Of a stretch of 64,000 nucleotides of DNA, positions 34,885-43,754 are shown one piece after another. The stretch lies in assembly GCA_016933335.1 (NCBI GenBank), contig JAFGBD010000025.1, forward strand, positions 62,001 through 126,000, read 5' to 3'. Both the position numbers and the translations under genes were made by a program. Every line of letters starts with the position of its first letter. Within the stretch, counting starts at the first letter, position 1. Under the pieces are notes generated by a model. That model was not told where the DNA came from. It made no database searches and saw only the letters and a program-made list of their open reading frames with translations. The stretch comes from Bacteroidales bacterium (GTDB lineage: Bacteria; Bacteroidota; Bacteroidia; Bacteroidales; UBA10428).

Positions 34885-37092
34885 ATGAAAGTTTCTACAT
34901 TGAAAATCCCTGATTCAGGAGTTCTTAAAAGATACAGGCAGTTAAAGGTATCACTTGCTGAAAGCAGGCAACAACCTGAGGATAAAAAACTTGATCAGGC
35001 ATTTAACTTAATGTATACTGTTGCGGGAAATGCAAAGGATCTGACCGGCCAGTCCATTGTTCAATCTGCATTAGAGACAGCTGAAATAGCCATACGTGAA
35101 ATCGGGCTTGGAGCAACCTCACTTAAGAGTATTTTTCTTCACAGGGCTTCTTTACATTGTTCTGTCAGGGCTGATGAAATAAGGAAGGAATATGATACCT
35201 CGGTTTCCGTTATTTTCAGCGGACTGGAGAAAATCTCCTATGTTGGTTCAGGTTCACATCCATCCGATGCCGAGAACCTCAGAAAACTGCTCCTGAACCT
35301 TGCTAGGGATGTCAGGGTCATTCTGATTTGCATAGCACAACATTTGCAGCTAATGAGGAGAATGGACAGGATACCGGAAGAACTGCAAATAAGACTGGCA
35401 TCGGATGCATCTTATTTATACTCACCGCTAGCTCACCGGCTGGGGTTGTATATCATTAAATCTGAAATGGATGACCTTTACCTGAAATACACCGACCGGA
35501 AAACATATGATCTGATTGCAAAAAAACTTGCGGAAACAATGAAGGAAAGAAAGAACTTCATTGAAGAATTCATAAACCCGCTTTCAGATGTATTAAAAGC
35601 AAACGGATTCAGTTTTGAGATCAGGGGCAGGCCCAAATCCATCTATTCGATCTGGAATAAGATGAAGAAAAAAGAAATGGAGTTTGAAGACATCTATGAC
35701 CTGTTTGCAATAAGGATCATTCTGAACAGCGACCTGGCAAATGAGAAAGCAGATTGCTGGAAGGTCTATTCTCTGGTTACAGATATCTACCAGCCTAATC
35801 CTTTAAGATTAAGAGACTGGATCTCAGTCCCAAAGACAAATGGTTATGAATCGCTACATACCACTGTAATCGGACCGGAAGGACGGTGGGTTGAGGTTCA
35901 GATCAGGACCACAAGAATGAATGAAATTGCGGAGAAAGGTTTTGCAGCTCACTGGAAGTATAAGGGACTTGAGGCTGAACAGGGACTTGATGAATGGCTG
36001 GCCAAAGTTCGTGAAATCCTGGAAACGCCTGAAGCAGATGCAGTGGAATTCATTGATGATTTTAAATTGAGCCTGTATTCCAAAGAGATCTTTGTGTTCA
36101 CTCCAAAAGGCCAGTTGAGAAAGTTCCCTTCAGGCTCAACAGTTCTTGATTTTGCATATGACATTCACTCTGATGTAGGATCTGCCTGTACCGGTGCAAA
36201 AGTTAACGGTAAAAACGTACCGATCAGACATGTGCTTCATAACGGAGACCGGATAGAAATACAGACCTCAAAGAACCAGACTCCCAAACTTGACTGGCTC
36301 AATTTTGTCATCACCTCAAAAGCAAAAGCCAAGATCAGGCAAAAACTCAATGAAGAAAAATTCAGGGAAGCAGAAAACGGAAAAGAGATTCTAAAACGGC
36401 GTCTTAAAAACTGGAAGATCCCCTATACAGATGATATGATAAGGATACTTCTCAAAAAATACAAGCTTAAAAATGCACAGGATTTATACTATCTGATTTC
36501 CACTGAAAAAATCGAACTTGGGGAGATTAAGGATTGCCTTACAGGGGGTGAACAGCAACAGGAGGAAGGTCGTGCTACAGCCGGTGAAAAATCCCCGGAA
36601 ACAGAAAAAACTTTCAGAACCGGGGAGGACTTTCTGATTATTGATGAAAAGGTTTCAAATATTGATTATAAGCTTTCAAAGTGCTGCAGTCCGATTTTTG
36701 GTGATGACATTTTTGGTTTTGTTACCATTAATGACGGAATAAAAATACATCGTACAAACTGTCCAAACGCAGCCCGGCTTTTATCAAAATACGGTTATCG
36801 TGTAGTTAAAGCGAAATGGAACAAGAGTGACGGAACAACTTCATTTCCTGTTGAGATAAAAATTTCAGGCGAAGATGTCCCCGGTCTTCTGAACAGCATT
36901 TCAGATGTTATTTCAAGAGAGTTTAAAATAGCTCTCAGGTCAATTTCTCTGGATACTGACAATGGCCTGTTTCAAGGCAGTCTTCGACTCATGGTTCTGG
37001 ATATCAAACATCTTGATTCACTGATAGCCAGACTGAGTAAAATCAAAGGAATATACAGCGTCAGAAGACAGGAAAGTTATACAGATCAGTAA
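34885..37092 (+). CDS. relA: RelA-type (p)ppGpp synthetase, hydrolase-dead
   Basis: A 735-residue long RSH protein. The N-terminal HD hydrolase domain has lost its metal ligands: the HD pair reads H86-R87 (IFLHRASLH), the first His is replaced (GQSIVQSA, about Q60) and the Asp of the ADRLHN motif is Q152 (CIAQHLQLM). The synthetase domain is intact (EIRGRPKSIYSIWNKM, FEDIYDLFAIRII, SVPKTNGYESLHTTV, EVQIRT). A TGS domain (about 385-450; IFVFTPKGQLRKFPSG), a Cys/His region (SKCCSPI) and a C-terminal ACT domain follow. It should make alarmone but not degrade it, like proteobacterial RelA. A bifunctional SpoT homologue would be expected elsewhere in the genome. Confidence 0.93.
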   Translation: MKVSTLKIPDSGVLKRYRQLKVSLAESRQQPEDKKLDQAFNLMYTVAGNAKDLTGQSIVQSALETAEIAIREIGLGATSLKSIFLHRASLHCSVRADEIRKEYDTSVSVIFSGLEKISYVGSGSHPSDAENLRKLLLNLARDVRVILICIAQHLQLMRRMDRIPEELQIRLASDASYLYSPLAHRLGLYIIKSEMDDLYLKYTDRKTYDLIAKKLAETMKERKNFIEEFINPLSDVLKANGFSFEIRGRPKSIYSIWNKMKKKEMEFEDIYDLFAIRIILNSDLANEKADCWKVYSLVTDIYQPNPLRLRDWISVPKTNGYESLHTTVIGPEGRWVEVQIRTTRMNEIAEKGFAAHWKYKGLEAEQGLDEWLAKVREILETPEADAVEFIDDFKLSLYSKEIFVFTPKGQLRKFPSGSTVLDFAYDIHSDVGSACTGAKVNGKNVPIRHVLHNGDRIEIQTSKNQTPKLDWLNFVITSKAKAKIRQKLNEEKFREAENGKEILKRRLKNWKIPYTDDMIRILLKKYKLKNAQDLYYLISTEKIELGEIKDCLTGGEQQQEEGRATAGEKSPETEKTFRTGEDFLIIDEKVSNIDYKLSKCCSPIFGDDIFGFVTINDGIKIHRTNCPNAARLLSKYGYRVVKAKWNKSDGTTSFPVEIKISGEDVPGLLNSISDVISREFKIALRSISLDTDNGLFQGSLRLMVLDIKHLDSLIARLSKIKGIYSVRRQESYTDQ

Positions 37093-37134
37093 ACAGATCG
37101 TCAGATACAGATGGAATATTTTTCCGGAAATGAT

Positions 37135-37142
37135 TATTTTTG
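37135..37142 (+). promoter_or_regulatory. -7 promoter element of 37162 gene
   Basis: TATTTTTG matches TAnnTTTG, 19 bases before ATG 37162. Confidence 0.5.
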
Positions 37143-37161
37143 AATATTGCAGCGATTTAAC

Positions 37162-37824
37162 ATGAAAACGGAGAAGATAATTTGGATCTTTTTTTGGATG
37201 CTTGTTTTTCCTCTGCAGGTATTCACCCAGAACCAGTCAAATGATCAGGATGTGATGAGGGGCCCTGAGGACAGGGACTATATTGAAAATCCCGATACCG
37301 GGGAAACATCTCAACAAAAACTTGATATAAAACATAATAAGCCATTAAATTTCAATTATTTTACAGGAATAAATATCTTGTTTCCTAAAGGAATTGGTCC
37401 TGCCAGCAGCTTTTGTTTTGGCGCAAATGCATCCTATCCGGTTGCACCCGGATTTACCGTTGAACTTGGTGCTGCAATGAATTTTCTGCAGCTGACTGAG
37501 TTACCTTCAGGTTTATTCCCTGAGAACCCTGCATCAGAAGCGAACAAACAAATAACAAATGTGGTATTATATGCAAAGGGTAATTATTTGCTTTCATCTC
37601 GCATGACACTTTCCGGAATGGCATTCAAACAGTTTTCACCCTTTTCCAGCCCTTCTGTCAGTCCGTATTTTCTCAATCATAATCAGGAGGGAATGTCCAT
37701 TGAAATGAATTACAGGTTGTTTCAGAATTTTAATATCGGGGCACAATTCAGATTCATCAGAAATGGCAGTCCCTTTTATCCATCCCGGCTGACTCAGCCT
37801 GTCTTTGATAATTATTACCGGTAA
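37162..37824 (+). CDS. putative outer-membrane beta-barrel protein
   Basis: A 220-residue protein with a signal peptide (about 1-22, ending QVFTQ), a polar linker (residues 23-60) and then a region of alternating amphipathic strands (FNYFTGINILFPKGIG, FTVELGAAMNFLQL, NVVLYAKGNYLLSSRM, MSIEMNYRLFQNFNIGAQFRF) like an eight-strand outer-membrane barrel. No specific family is recognised. It ends in Arg rather than the usual aromatic residue. ATG 37162 is preferred over an in-frame TTG at 37147. Confidence 0.7.
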   Translation: MKTEKIIWIFFWMLVFPLQVFTQNQSNDQDVMRGPEDRDYIENPDTGETSQQKLDIKHNKPLNFNYFTGINILFPKGIGPASSFCFGANASYPVAPGFTVELGAAMNFLQLTELPSGLFPENPASEANKQITNVVLYAKGNYLLSSRMTLSGMAFKQFSPFSSPSVSPYFLNHNQEGMSIEMNYRLFQNFNIGAQFRFIRNGSPFYPSRLTQPVFDNYYR

Positions 37825-37981
37825 ATCAGGATATGGAATTGATTTTTCTGGCTTTAGCCCCGGGTTTAAAAAAATGAAAACACTTGCAAAAAGCACGGAA
37901 TGGCATTTTAAAAAATATTAAATAAAAGTTTTATATGAAATATTTTAATATATTATAAAACAATAATATATTTCTTTGAAT

Positions 37982-39124
37982 TTACTGTTTCTGATTTTCA
38001 ATTTTCATATTCCTGAGGAAATAGGGATTATTGCCTTTCCATGGCTTGGAACAGATATCAATGTCACCATCTCCGTCAACATCTGCTGCAACGGCATCAA
38101 AGCATTCGTAATCAGTAAGTATTTCATGCTTTTCCCAGGCGAGTCCCTCACCATCCTTGTTTTCCCAAATATATAAACGTTTATGTAAATCTGATGTCAT
38201 GGGTCCGCCACCTGAGAATACATCCAGGTCACCGTCATTGTCAAAATCTGCAACGCACAGACTGTGCAAATCCTGGGTTGTTTCACTGTCTATTGAATGG
38301 GTAAACCAGTTAATCCCCTTGCCATCCTTATTGGCATGCCAGGCAATTTTTCCCTCCGGATTATTTGCATCGGACTGGACGATGTCCATATCGCCGTCTT
38401 TATCCCAGTCAGTTATGTATACCCTGGAAGAGTATGCAAATTCCCCCTTGCTCTCAACATAACTGATTGTCCGGTGGATTCCCCATTTGCTGCCATCTCC
38501 GTTCAGGTTATCATACCAGACGTTTGATCTTACAATGTCATTGTCACCATCATTGTCCATATCGGCAATACCTTGCGGAGAAATACCACCGGCAATCCCG
38601 TCACCAATTCTGATTTTCTTCCACTTCTTCTTCGGATTAGCTGTAAAATCATACCAATACAGGCCCTCCTGCTCACTCAGAGCAATGATATCCTGTATTT
38701 CATCTCCATTAATGTCACCCGCGACCATATCATAGGCAAAGATTACTCCGTTCTCGAAGCGTTCAAATTGTTCCCCGGGATCACCTGAATTTCTGAACCA
38801 GGTTCCTCCCGCAACATGATCCAGCCATCCGTCACCGTCCACATCAATGGTTACGCCTCCTTTATCAGTAAGGGTGTAGTCGCCGATCTTATGCCTGATC
38901 CATTTATCCGCTTCCTGGAATTCAAACCACCATGCTTCACCTCCGCCTGTTCCGGCAATAAAGTCAAGATCCCCGTCCTTGTCCATGTCAACCAGTGAAG
39001 ACTGACCAAGTAATTCCTCTTCAGTTATACCGATATTATAATATTTAAAATCAGGGAACTGACAGTATGATAGAATAACAGACTCCAGTAATAAACCGCA
39101 GATTATCAAAATATTTTTTTGCAT
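37982..39124 (-). CDS. VCBS/FG-GAP repeat protein
   Basis: A 380-residue exported protein with a hydrophobic leader (1-21; the Cys in LSYCQ could be a weak lipidation site). Seven calcium-loop motifs of the DxDxDG-x-x-D type recur about every 45 residues (DMDKDGDLD, DVDGDGWLD, DINGDEIQD, DMDNDGDND, DWDKDGDMD, DFDNDGDLD, DVDGDGDID), which indicates a seven-bladed FG-GAP/VCBS beta-propeller. Such proteins are extracellular binding modules. No enzyme or sorting domain is attached. It converges with the 37162 gene and stands alone. Confidence 0.85.
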   Translation of the reverse strand: MQKNILIICGLLLESVILSYCQFPDFKYYNIGITEEELLGQSSLVDMDKDGDLDFIAGTGGGEAWWFEFQEADKWIRHKIGDYTLTDKGGVTIDVDGDGWLDHVAGGTWFRNSGDPGEQFERFENGVIFAYDMVAGDINGDEIQDIIALSEQEGLYWYDFTANPKKKWKKIRIGDGIAGGISPQGIADMDNDGDNDIVRSNVWYDNLNGDGSKWGIHRTISYVESKGEFAYSSRVYITDWDKDGDMDIVQSDANNPEGKIAWHANKDGKGINWFTHSIDSETTQDLHSLCVADFDNDGDLDVFSGGGPMTSDLHKRLYIWENKDGEGLAWEKHEILTDYECFDAVAADVDGDGDIDICSKPWKGNNPYFLRNMKIENQKQ

Positions 39125-39256
39125 GAGGTTTGGATTGATGAATGATTTATTTTCTCACGAATAAAAGATACAAAAAAATTCAGAGAAAACTGCCTTATGC
39201 CGGTTTTAAATAGTCTGCAGTTATTTTAAATCCATGATATCAATGCATCTTAGCAA

Positions 39257-39844
39257 TTAACCCGGGGATGCACTGATTATGAAATTCCCTGGTTCAAAAA
39301 ACCATTCACCAGTACCTCTTTTAAAAAACAATTCCCTTTCTTTTACCAGACCACTTTTAAAAAGCAATTCCCTTTCATTTACCAGACAAACAGTTGCTTT
39401 TTTTCTTTTGTTCCTGAGGATTCCGGCCATATTTAATGCTATGATTACCTGGCTTGTTATGGATGTCTTCTTCAGAAATGCGTCATAATATGCATCTGTT
39501 TCCCTGTTTATAAAGATATTATGAAAATCATTCAGCATGGTCTCAGTTTTAGATAACAGTTTGTTTATCAATATTCCGGATGTTTTTCCAAGGGAATCGA
39601 CAAAATCTGAAAATATTTCATAAAACCCAGTAAGCACCGGAATCAGTCCTGATGATTTTTTTTTCAAAACAAGGTATGCCATTCCTGAATTCCGGATAAT
39701 ATATCTGACATACCTCATGTCTGTAAAGTCGGTCTTTTCTCTTGAATCATCAAAAAAGGCATCTGAGAATCTGTAAAGTCTGTCTGTTATCGCATTTTTA
39801 AAATTTAAGTAAACAGGGTGAGAATTGATCGGTTTCATTATCAT
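39257..39844 (-). CDS. hypothetical protein with C-terminal 12-residue repeats
   Basis: A 195-residue protein of unknown function, without signal peptide. The first 150 residues are mostly predicted alpha-helical with a possibly membrane-associated stretch (ITSQVIIALNMAGI). The C-terminus contains a tandem repeat of 12 residues (VNERELLFKSGL then VKERELFFKRGT) encoded by two 36-base units, followed by a partial third (GEWFFEPG). It is divergent from the 40090 gene, with TTAAG/CTTAA elements between them, so the two may be co-regulated. Start at ATG 39844 or 39838. Confidence 0.55.
   Translation of the reverse strand: MIMKPINSHPVYLNFKNAITDRLYRFSDAFFDDSREKTDFTDMRYVRYIIRNSGMAYLVLKKKSSGLIPVLTGFYEIFSDFVDSLGKTSGILINKLLSKTETMLNDFHNIFINRETDAYYDAFLKKTSITSQVIIALNMAGILRNKRKKATVCLVNERELLFKSGLVKERELFFKRGTGEWFFEPGNFIISASPG
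39316..39387 (-). repeat. tandem 36-bp repeat inside 39257 gene
   Basis: Units 39316-39351 and 39352-39387 differ at about three of 36 bases and keep the reading frame, adding 12 codons per unit. The low divergence suggests a recent duplication. Confidence 0.85.
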
Positions 39845-39851
39845 TATATTT

Positions 39852-40054
39852 TTAAGTTTGCTTAATTAGTAACAATAAAAAATATGCTTATATTTTATAA
39901 AAATCAATGAATACAGATGTTATCCGTAACAAAAGTATTATTATATAAAACTATATTCCAGTATTTTAAGTTAAAAAATCGTACTTGAATATTGTTTTAA
40001 GCAATATGTATTTTAAAATTAAAAAAACTTAAAATATTATTAAGTTTAACTTAA
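39852..40054. promoter_or_regulatory. cluster of TTAAGTT-type operator-like elements
   Basis: The divergent intergenic region holds a perfect 15-bp palindrome TTAAGTTTAACTTAA (40040-40054), a near-copy TTAAGTTTGCTTAA (39852-39865), and half-sites TTAAGTT (39966-39972) and AACTTAA (40026-40032). The perfect palindrome lies just upstream of the -7 box of the 40090 gene, over its -33/spacer region, while the near-copy abuts the start of the 39257 gene. This layout fits binding of a dimeric regulator controlling both genes. Confidence 0.6.
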
Positions 40055-40061
40055 ATTATAT

Positions 40062-40069
40062 TATATTTG
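40062..40069 (+). promoter_or_regulatory. -7 promoter element of 40090 gene
   Basis: TATATTTG matches TAnnTTTG, 20 bases before ATG 40090 and seven bases after the 15-bp palindrome. Confidence 0.55.
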
Positions 40070-40089
40070 CTGCTTAATAATTGTTGTGT

Positions 40090-41238
40090 ATGGTACAACA
40101 ATTCACATTCAGGAAACATCTTTTTTACCGGTTACTGCTAAATGTCCGTTCCCTTGTACCCGGTTTCAGGCAGGCCATTGCCAGTTACTATGATCATGAA
40201 GAAGATGCTTTTCTTTCCTACCAGCTGTCAAACGGTTCAGACAGGTTAACAGAGGTGGAACCGGATATACCGGGTATTGATCTGGATAAAGAACGCCTTC
40301 AAAACAATCCATACAGCTGGTATAACAGCAAAGCAACCGGTCATAAAAATACAGGGCCAACATACCAGATGGAACTGAATGATGAATTTGACAATAACAT
40401 ATTACTGGTCCGTTTAAACAACAGATATCATCCTGAAAAAGACCTGTTCCTGATTTATATGGAGGAGGGAATGGGCCTGTTCCCGCTTGAAACGACTGAA
40501 AAAAGACCCGTTAATGCGCGTGAAAAAAGTATAATCGGTCAGCTGCTGTATCGATTAATAAGGTTCCTGGATGAGCAGCATCAGGACGATTCGGAATTCT
40601 TTTCCATATTCAATGAATCTTTTATTAATACCATCAGGAACCTTGATCAAAAGCAGGCTGAGCTCAAATCAATGAGGCAGAATTATGCACAAAGTATCAT
40701 CTCTTTCTGCAATTATCATTTAACAAAAATATCTGAAGAATCTGATTATAAATTCAGGTTATCTGATAAAGCAATTGAGAAAATAAGTGACTATAAGGAT
40801 AAATTTGAATTCATTGAGAAGATCATTACCAATGCAGCTGCAATAGCATTAAACAGAAAATTCGGAAAAACAGGAGATACCATCATGATTGATGACACAG
40901 ATGTTGTTTTTCATTCCTATGAACCGGAAATCCCGGAAACCATTGTTACTCAGCCGGACAGATTTGCCAGAACGCGTGAAATACTTGACAGATATGAGAA
41001 TGCTGCAATCAGAGTGCTTGAAAAAAACCTGCCGGTAACAGGAAAGAACATAGGTGCTTATTGTTCCCCTGGTATATCTCCTGCTGCAATCACCGATGCC
41101 ATTCATAAGCATGGACGCAAGATGCTGGCTTTATTTGATAAGAATCCAAACAAATGGCCATCGCTGCGGAATAAATTCAGGCCCATTATCAATCTGGAAC
41201 AGAACAACCGGAATAGCAATCTTAAAATAGCTAATTAA
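40090..41238 (+). CDS. hypothetical cytoplasmic protein
   Basis: A 382-residue protein without signal peptide or membrane helices. The N-terminal half is mixed alpha/beta (residues about 20-150), a helical, partly coiled-coil middle follows (FLDEQHQDDSEFFSIFNESF, NLDQKQAELKSMRQNYAQS), and the C-terminal 80 residues (GKNIGAYCSPGISPAAITDA, then IHKHGRKMLALFDKNP) could form a helix-turn-helix-like bundle. I do not recognise the family. ATG 40090 is preferred; two in-frame TTG codons lie just before it. The operator-like palindromes upstream suggest regulation, perhaps by itself. No partner gene follows. Confidence 0.65.
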   Translation: MVQQFTFRKHLFYRLLLNVRSLVPGFRQAIASYYDHEEDAFLSYQLSNGSDRLTEVEPDIPGIDLDKERLQNNPYSWYNSKATGHKNTGPTYQMELNDEFDNNILLVRLNNRYHPEKDLFLIYMEEGMGLFPLETTEKRPVNAREKSIIGQLLYRLIRFLDEQHQDDSEFFSIFNESFINTIRNLDQKQAELKSMRQNYAQSIISFCNYHLTKISEESDYKFRLSDKAIEKISDYKDKFEFIEKIITNAAAIALNRKFGKTGDTIMIDDTDVVFHSYEPEIPETIVTQPDRFARTREILDRYENAAIRVLEKNLPVTGKNIGAYCSPGISPAAITDAIHKHGRKMLALFDKNPNKWPSLRNKFRPIINLEQNNRNSNLKIAN

Positions 41239-41360
41239 CAATATTATATATATACTAACTTAAATTAATACTTCATAATCTGAACTGATCTGACCGACGA
41301 ATTGATCCTGAAAGTGCAATAAAATGTATAAATTTAAGGTTATATATAAAATCAACTGTC

Positions 41361-41813
41361 ATGAAAACAATGGTATCAATTTACTTGTTGCTGCTGGCTA
41401 TCTCTGCCGGATTTTCACAAGAGTCCGGTTGCATATCAGGTAATTGTGAAAATGGTAGTGGTACATATGTTTATTCAAACGGATATCGATTTGATGGCGA
41501 TTTTGTAAATGGAAGGAGAGAGGGAAGAGGACTTCTTACCGAGCCTGACGGAGCAACTTACGACGGGATGTGGTCAAATGATGAATTTAACGGACAAGGC
41601 ACATATAAATGGCCGGATGGTGCAAAATACACAGGAGAATGGAAAGATGGCATCCAGGACGGGTATGGGATTTACTTCTATCCTAACGGTGATAAGTATA
41701 CGGGTTATTTCAAGAATAATAAGTTTCACGGCAAAGGCACCTATACCTGGGCAAATGGTCAGTCTTACAGTGGCTCATTTGAAAACGGAGAAATGATCAC
41801 TCCTGATCATTGA
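41361..41813 (+). CDS. MORN-repeat exported protein
   Basis: A 150-residue protein with a signal peptide (1-19; SAGFSQ), a short Cys pair (GCISGNCENGSG) and five MORN repeats of about 23 residues (YRFDGDFVNGRREGRG, ATYDGMWSNDEFNGQG, AKYTGEWKDGIQDGYG, DKYTGYFKNNKFHGKG, QSYSGSFENGEM). MORN repeats are beta-hairpin units that bind membranes or proteins. No enzymatic domain is present. It is a single gene, followed by a long inverted repeat. Confidence 0.88.
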   Translation: MKTMVSIYLLLLAISAGFSQESGCISGNCENGSGTYVYSNGYRFDGDFVNGRREGRGLLTEPDGATYDGMWSNDEFNGQGTYKWPDGAKYTGEWKDGIQDGYGIYFYPNGDKYTGYFKNNKFHGKGTYTWANGQSYSGSFENGEMITPDH

Positions 41814-41934
41814 TGTTATTTCCCCGGCATTTGATTTAATTGATCTGTCAATTTGTTAATTATCAATGTATTTTACATTTGTGACCCGGATTATTTCCTT
41901 ATATGACAAGTCATTCCCATACCGGAATGTGAAA

Positions 41935-41997
41935 CTTTATTTTAAAGTAAATATTTAAATGGATTAATATGAATGACTATTTTACTTTGAAATAAAG
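41935..41997. repeat. 18-bp inverted repeat with 27-base loop
   Basis: The arm CTTTATTTTAAAGTAAAT (41935-41952) pairs with 41980-41997 at 16 of 18 positions, and one of the two exceptions would be a G-U pair in RNA. It lies between the convergent MORN and plsC genes and may end transcription from both sides, though it is AT-rich. Confidence 0.6.
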
Positions 41998-42040
41998 TCA
42001 ATTGTAACTACAATTCCCTGAAATTACCGGCTATGTTTTT

Positions 42041-42778
42041 TTAATGGGCAGGTAAAGCGCTTTCGATTGTGTCTCTGACCAGTTGTATAAGTTCCGGCAT
42101 ATTTTTTTCATCATATCCGGAAACAGGTATTGCCTTGTGAATAACCATCCTGGCCTTGCCTGGCAATAAATTGAGGGAATCAGGAGGCAATATTCTCCTG
42201 GTATTGACAAGCGTTACCGGCAGGATGGGCAGATTCAGTTCAAGCGCAAGTTTAAAGCCACCCCTTTTGAACGGGATAAGTTGTCCTGTTCTGCTTCTTG
42301 TTCCTTCCGGAAAAATTACAACGCTTGTTCCGTTTCTAAGCTTTTGTCTGGCAGCCTGAAGGCTATCCATAGCAGCTTTTGAATTAGATCTGTCGATGAA
42401 AATATGACCGACTTTCTTACTTCCGAATCCAATGCCGGGAATCTTTGCAAGCTCTTTTTTCATAACCCATTTGATATCAAGGCCCAGCCAGCCATAAATA
42501 AGGAAGATATCAAATAAGCTCTGATGATTTGGAATAACCACATAGGAAGTACAGGGTAATATGTTCTCTTTGCCTTTGACAGTCACAAACATCGGGGTTA
42601 ATAAGGCATTCAGCCTTGACCATACTACACCGCCAAAATAACTTCCGATGCGCTGATTAATAAGGCTTGAAACAATCACAGCGATGACACCGAAAAGCAG
42701 GGTATTTATTGCCAAAAAAGGTATGAAAATTAGCCACTTATAGGGTTGATAGAGTATATAAAGGATTTTCCTTCCCAT
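42041..42778 (-). CDS. plsC: 1-acyl-sn-glycerol-3-phosphate acyltransferase
   Basis: A 245-residue PlsC-family membrane enzyme. It has N-terminal membrane helices (about 14-38) and the acyltransferase motifs I (NHQSLFD, H85 and D90), III (FPEGTRSRTG, near 156-165) and IV (LPILPVTLVNT). It acylates lysophosphatidic acid at sn-2 to make phosphatidic acid. The frame extends upstream to a TTG at 42832, but ATG 42778 (MGRKILYILYQ) gives a usual N-terminus; the added 18 residues would be another hydrophobic segment, so the longer form cannot be excluded. yhhQ lies upstream on the same strand. Confidence 0.9.
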   Translation of the reverse strand: MGRKILYILYQPYKWLIFIPFLAINTLLFGVIAVIVSSLINQRIGSYFGGVVWSRLNALLTPMFVTVKGKENILPCTSYVVIPNHQSLFDIFLIYGWLGLDIKWVMKKELAKIPGIGFGSKKVGHIFIDRSNSKAAMDSLQAARQKLRNGTSVVIFPEGTRSRTGQLIPFKRGGFKLALELNLPILPVTLVNTRRILPPDSLNLLPGKARMVIHKAIPVSGYDEKNMPELIQLVRDTIESALPAH

Positions 42779-42880
42779 GGAAACGGATATTGAAATAAAA
42801 TATACTGCCAAATATAAGATATTTGAGTTCAATTTTCCAACTGCAGGTAAGATATATTACAGCCGGCAGGACAGGCAGGT

Positions 42881-43573
42881 CTATTTAAAAATAAAAGGAT
42901 TATAGTTAATTCCACGGTCGTAATGATCTTCGTTTTCCTTCTTCTTGAGAAAACCGACAATCAGGTATGTAACAGGTGTAAATAATATTTCAACCGAACA
43001 TTTGAAGATATAGTTGGATATCAGCACAGACCAGAGCAAGCCCTGAGGCAGTACACCATAAAATGCGATAAAGCAGAATATCATTGTATCAAGCCCTTCG
43101 CCGATAAGCGTCGAACCTATTGTGCGTATCCAGAGAAATTTGCCGGTTGTCCAGATCTTCATGCGTGAAAGGATAAATGAATTTGAAAATTCGCCTGCAA
43201 AATAGGCAATCAGGCTGGCCATTACAATGCGCGGTACAAATCCGAGGATCTGTTCATATGCCACCTGGTTTGTCCAGTCTGCCGCAGGGGGCAGCATCTG
43301 TACAATATAAAAAACCAGCGACATCAGCAATGCACAAAAGAAACCTGTCCATATAACCCTTCTTGATTTCTGATAACCATATACTTCCGTAAGAATATCA
43401 CCAAAAATATAACCAAGGGGAAACAAAATGGTGCCTCCGTCAAAGGTGAACTTCCACAGTCCAAGGATCTTGGTGGATGCGATATTCGAAATGAGCAACA
43501 CTGCCACAAATAATCCTGTTAAAACATCCAGGTAACGGAAAGCACGTTTTTCTGTGTTCATAGCCGACATCAT
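42881..43573 (-). CDS. yhhQ: queuosine precursor transporter (YhhQ/QPTR)
   Basis: A 230-residue membrane protein with six to seven helices. Family landmarks are visible: VAVLLISNIASTKIL in helix 1, the FPLGYIFGDILTEVYGY loop, FAGEFSNSFILSRMK, and the IGEGLDTMIFCFIAFYG segment. The family imports 7-cyano-7-deazaguanine and related queuosine precursors, saving de novo synthesis. No que synthesis gene is next to it. It shares direction with plsC, about 100 bases downstream, but nothing indicates a functional link. Confidence 0.92.
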   Translation of the reverse strand: MMSAMNTEKRAFRYLDVLTGLFVAVLLISNIASTKILGLWKFTFDGGTILFPLGYIFGDILTEVYGYQKSRRVIWTGFFCALLMSLVFYIVQMLPPAADWTNQVAYEQILGFVPRIVMASLIAYFAGEFSNSFILSRMKIWTTGKFLWIRTIGSTLIGEGLDTMIFCFIAFYGVLPQGLLWSVLISNYIFKCSVEILFTPVTYLIVGFLKKKENEDHYDRGINYNPFIFK

Positions 43574-43754
43574 TTGCTTTTGATTTTTTCCGGTAAATAT
43601 ACATTTTATAAATCAAAAACTCAGCCGTCACAACAGTTGTCTGGTTGGCAAGAAAGAGGCAATCTTCCGGGAGATGAATCTTATAATGTCAGCTTCGGCA
43701 ATACCAGGATCAGGACTTTTATCCCGGATTACAGGGCAACGGCTCCTTATACCG

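Noticed and set aside
37147..37161. TTG start of the outer-membrane protein
   Set aside because: The ATG at 37162 gives a normal signal peptide and sits at a proper distance from the -7 element; the TTG would be only four bases after it.
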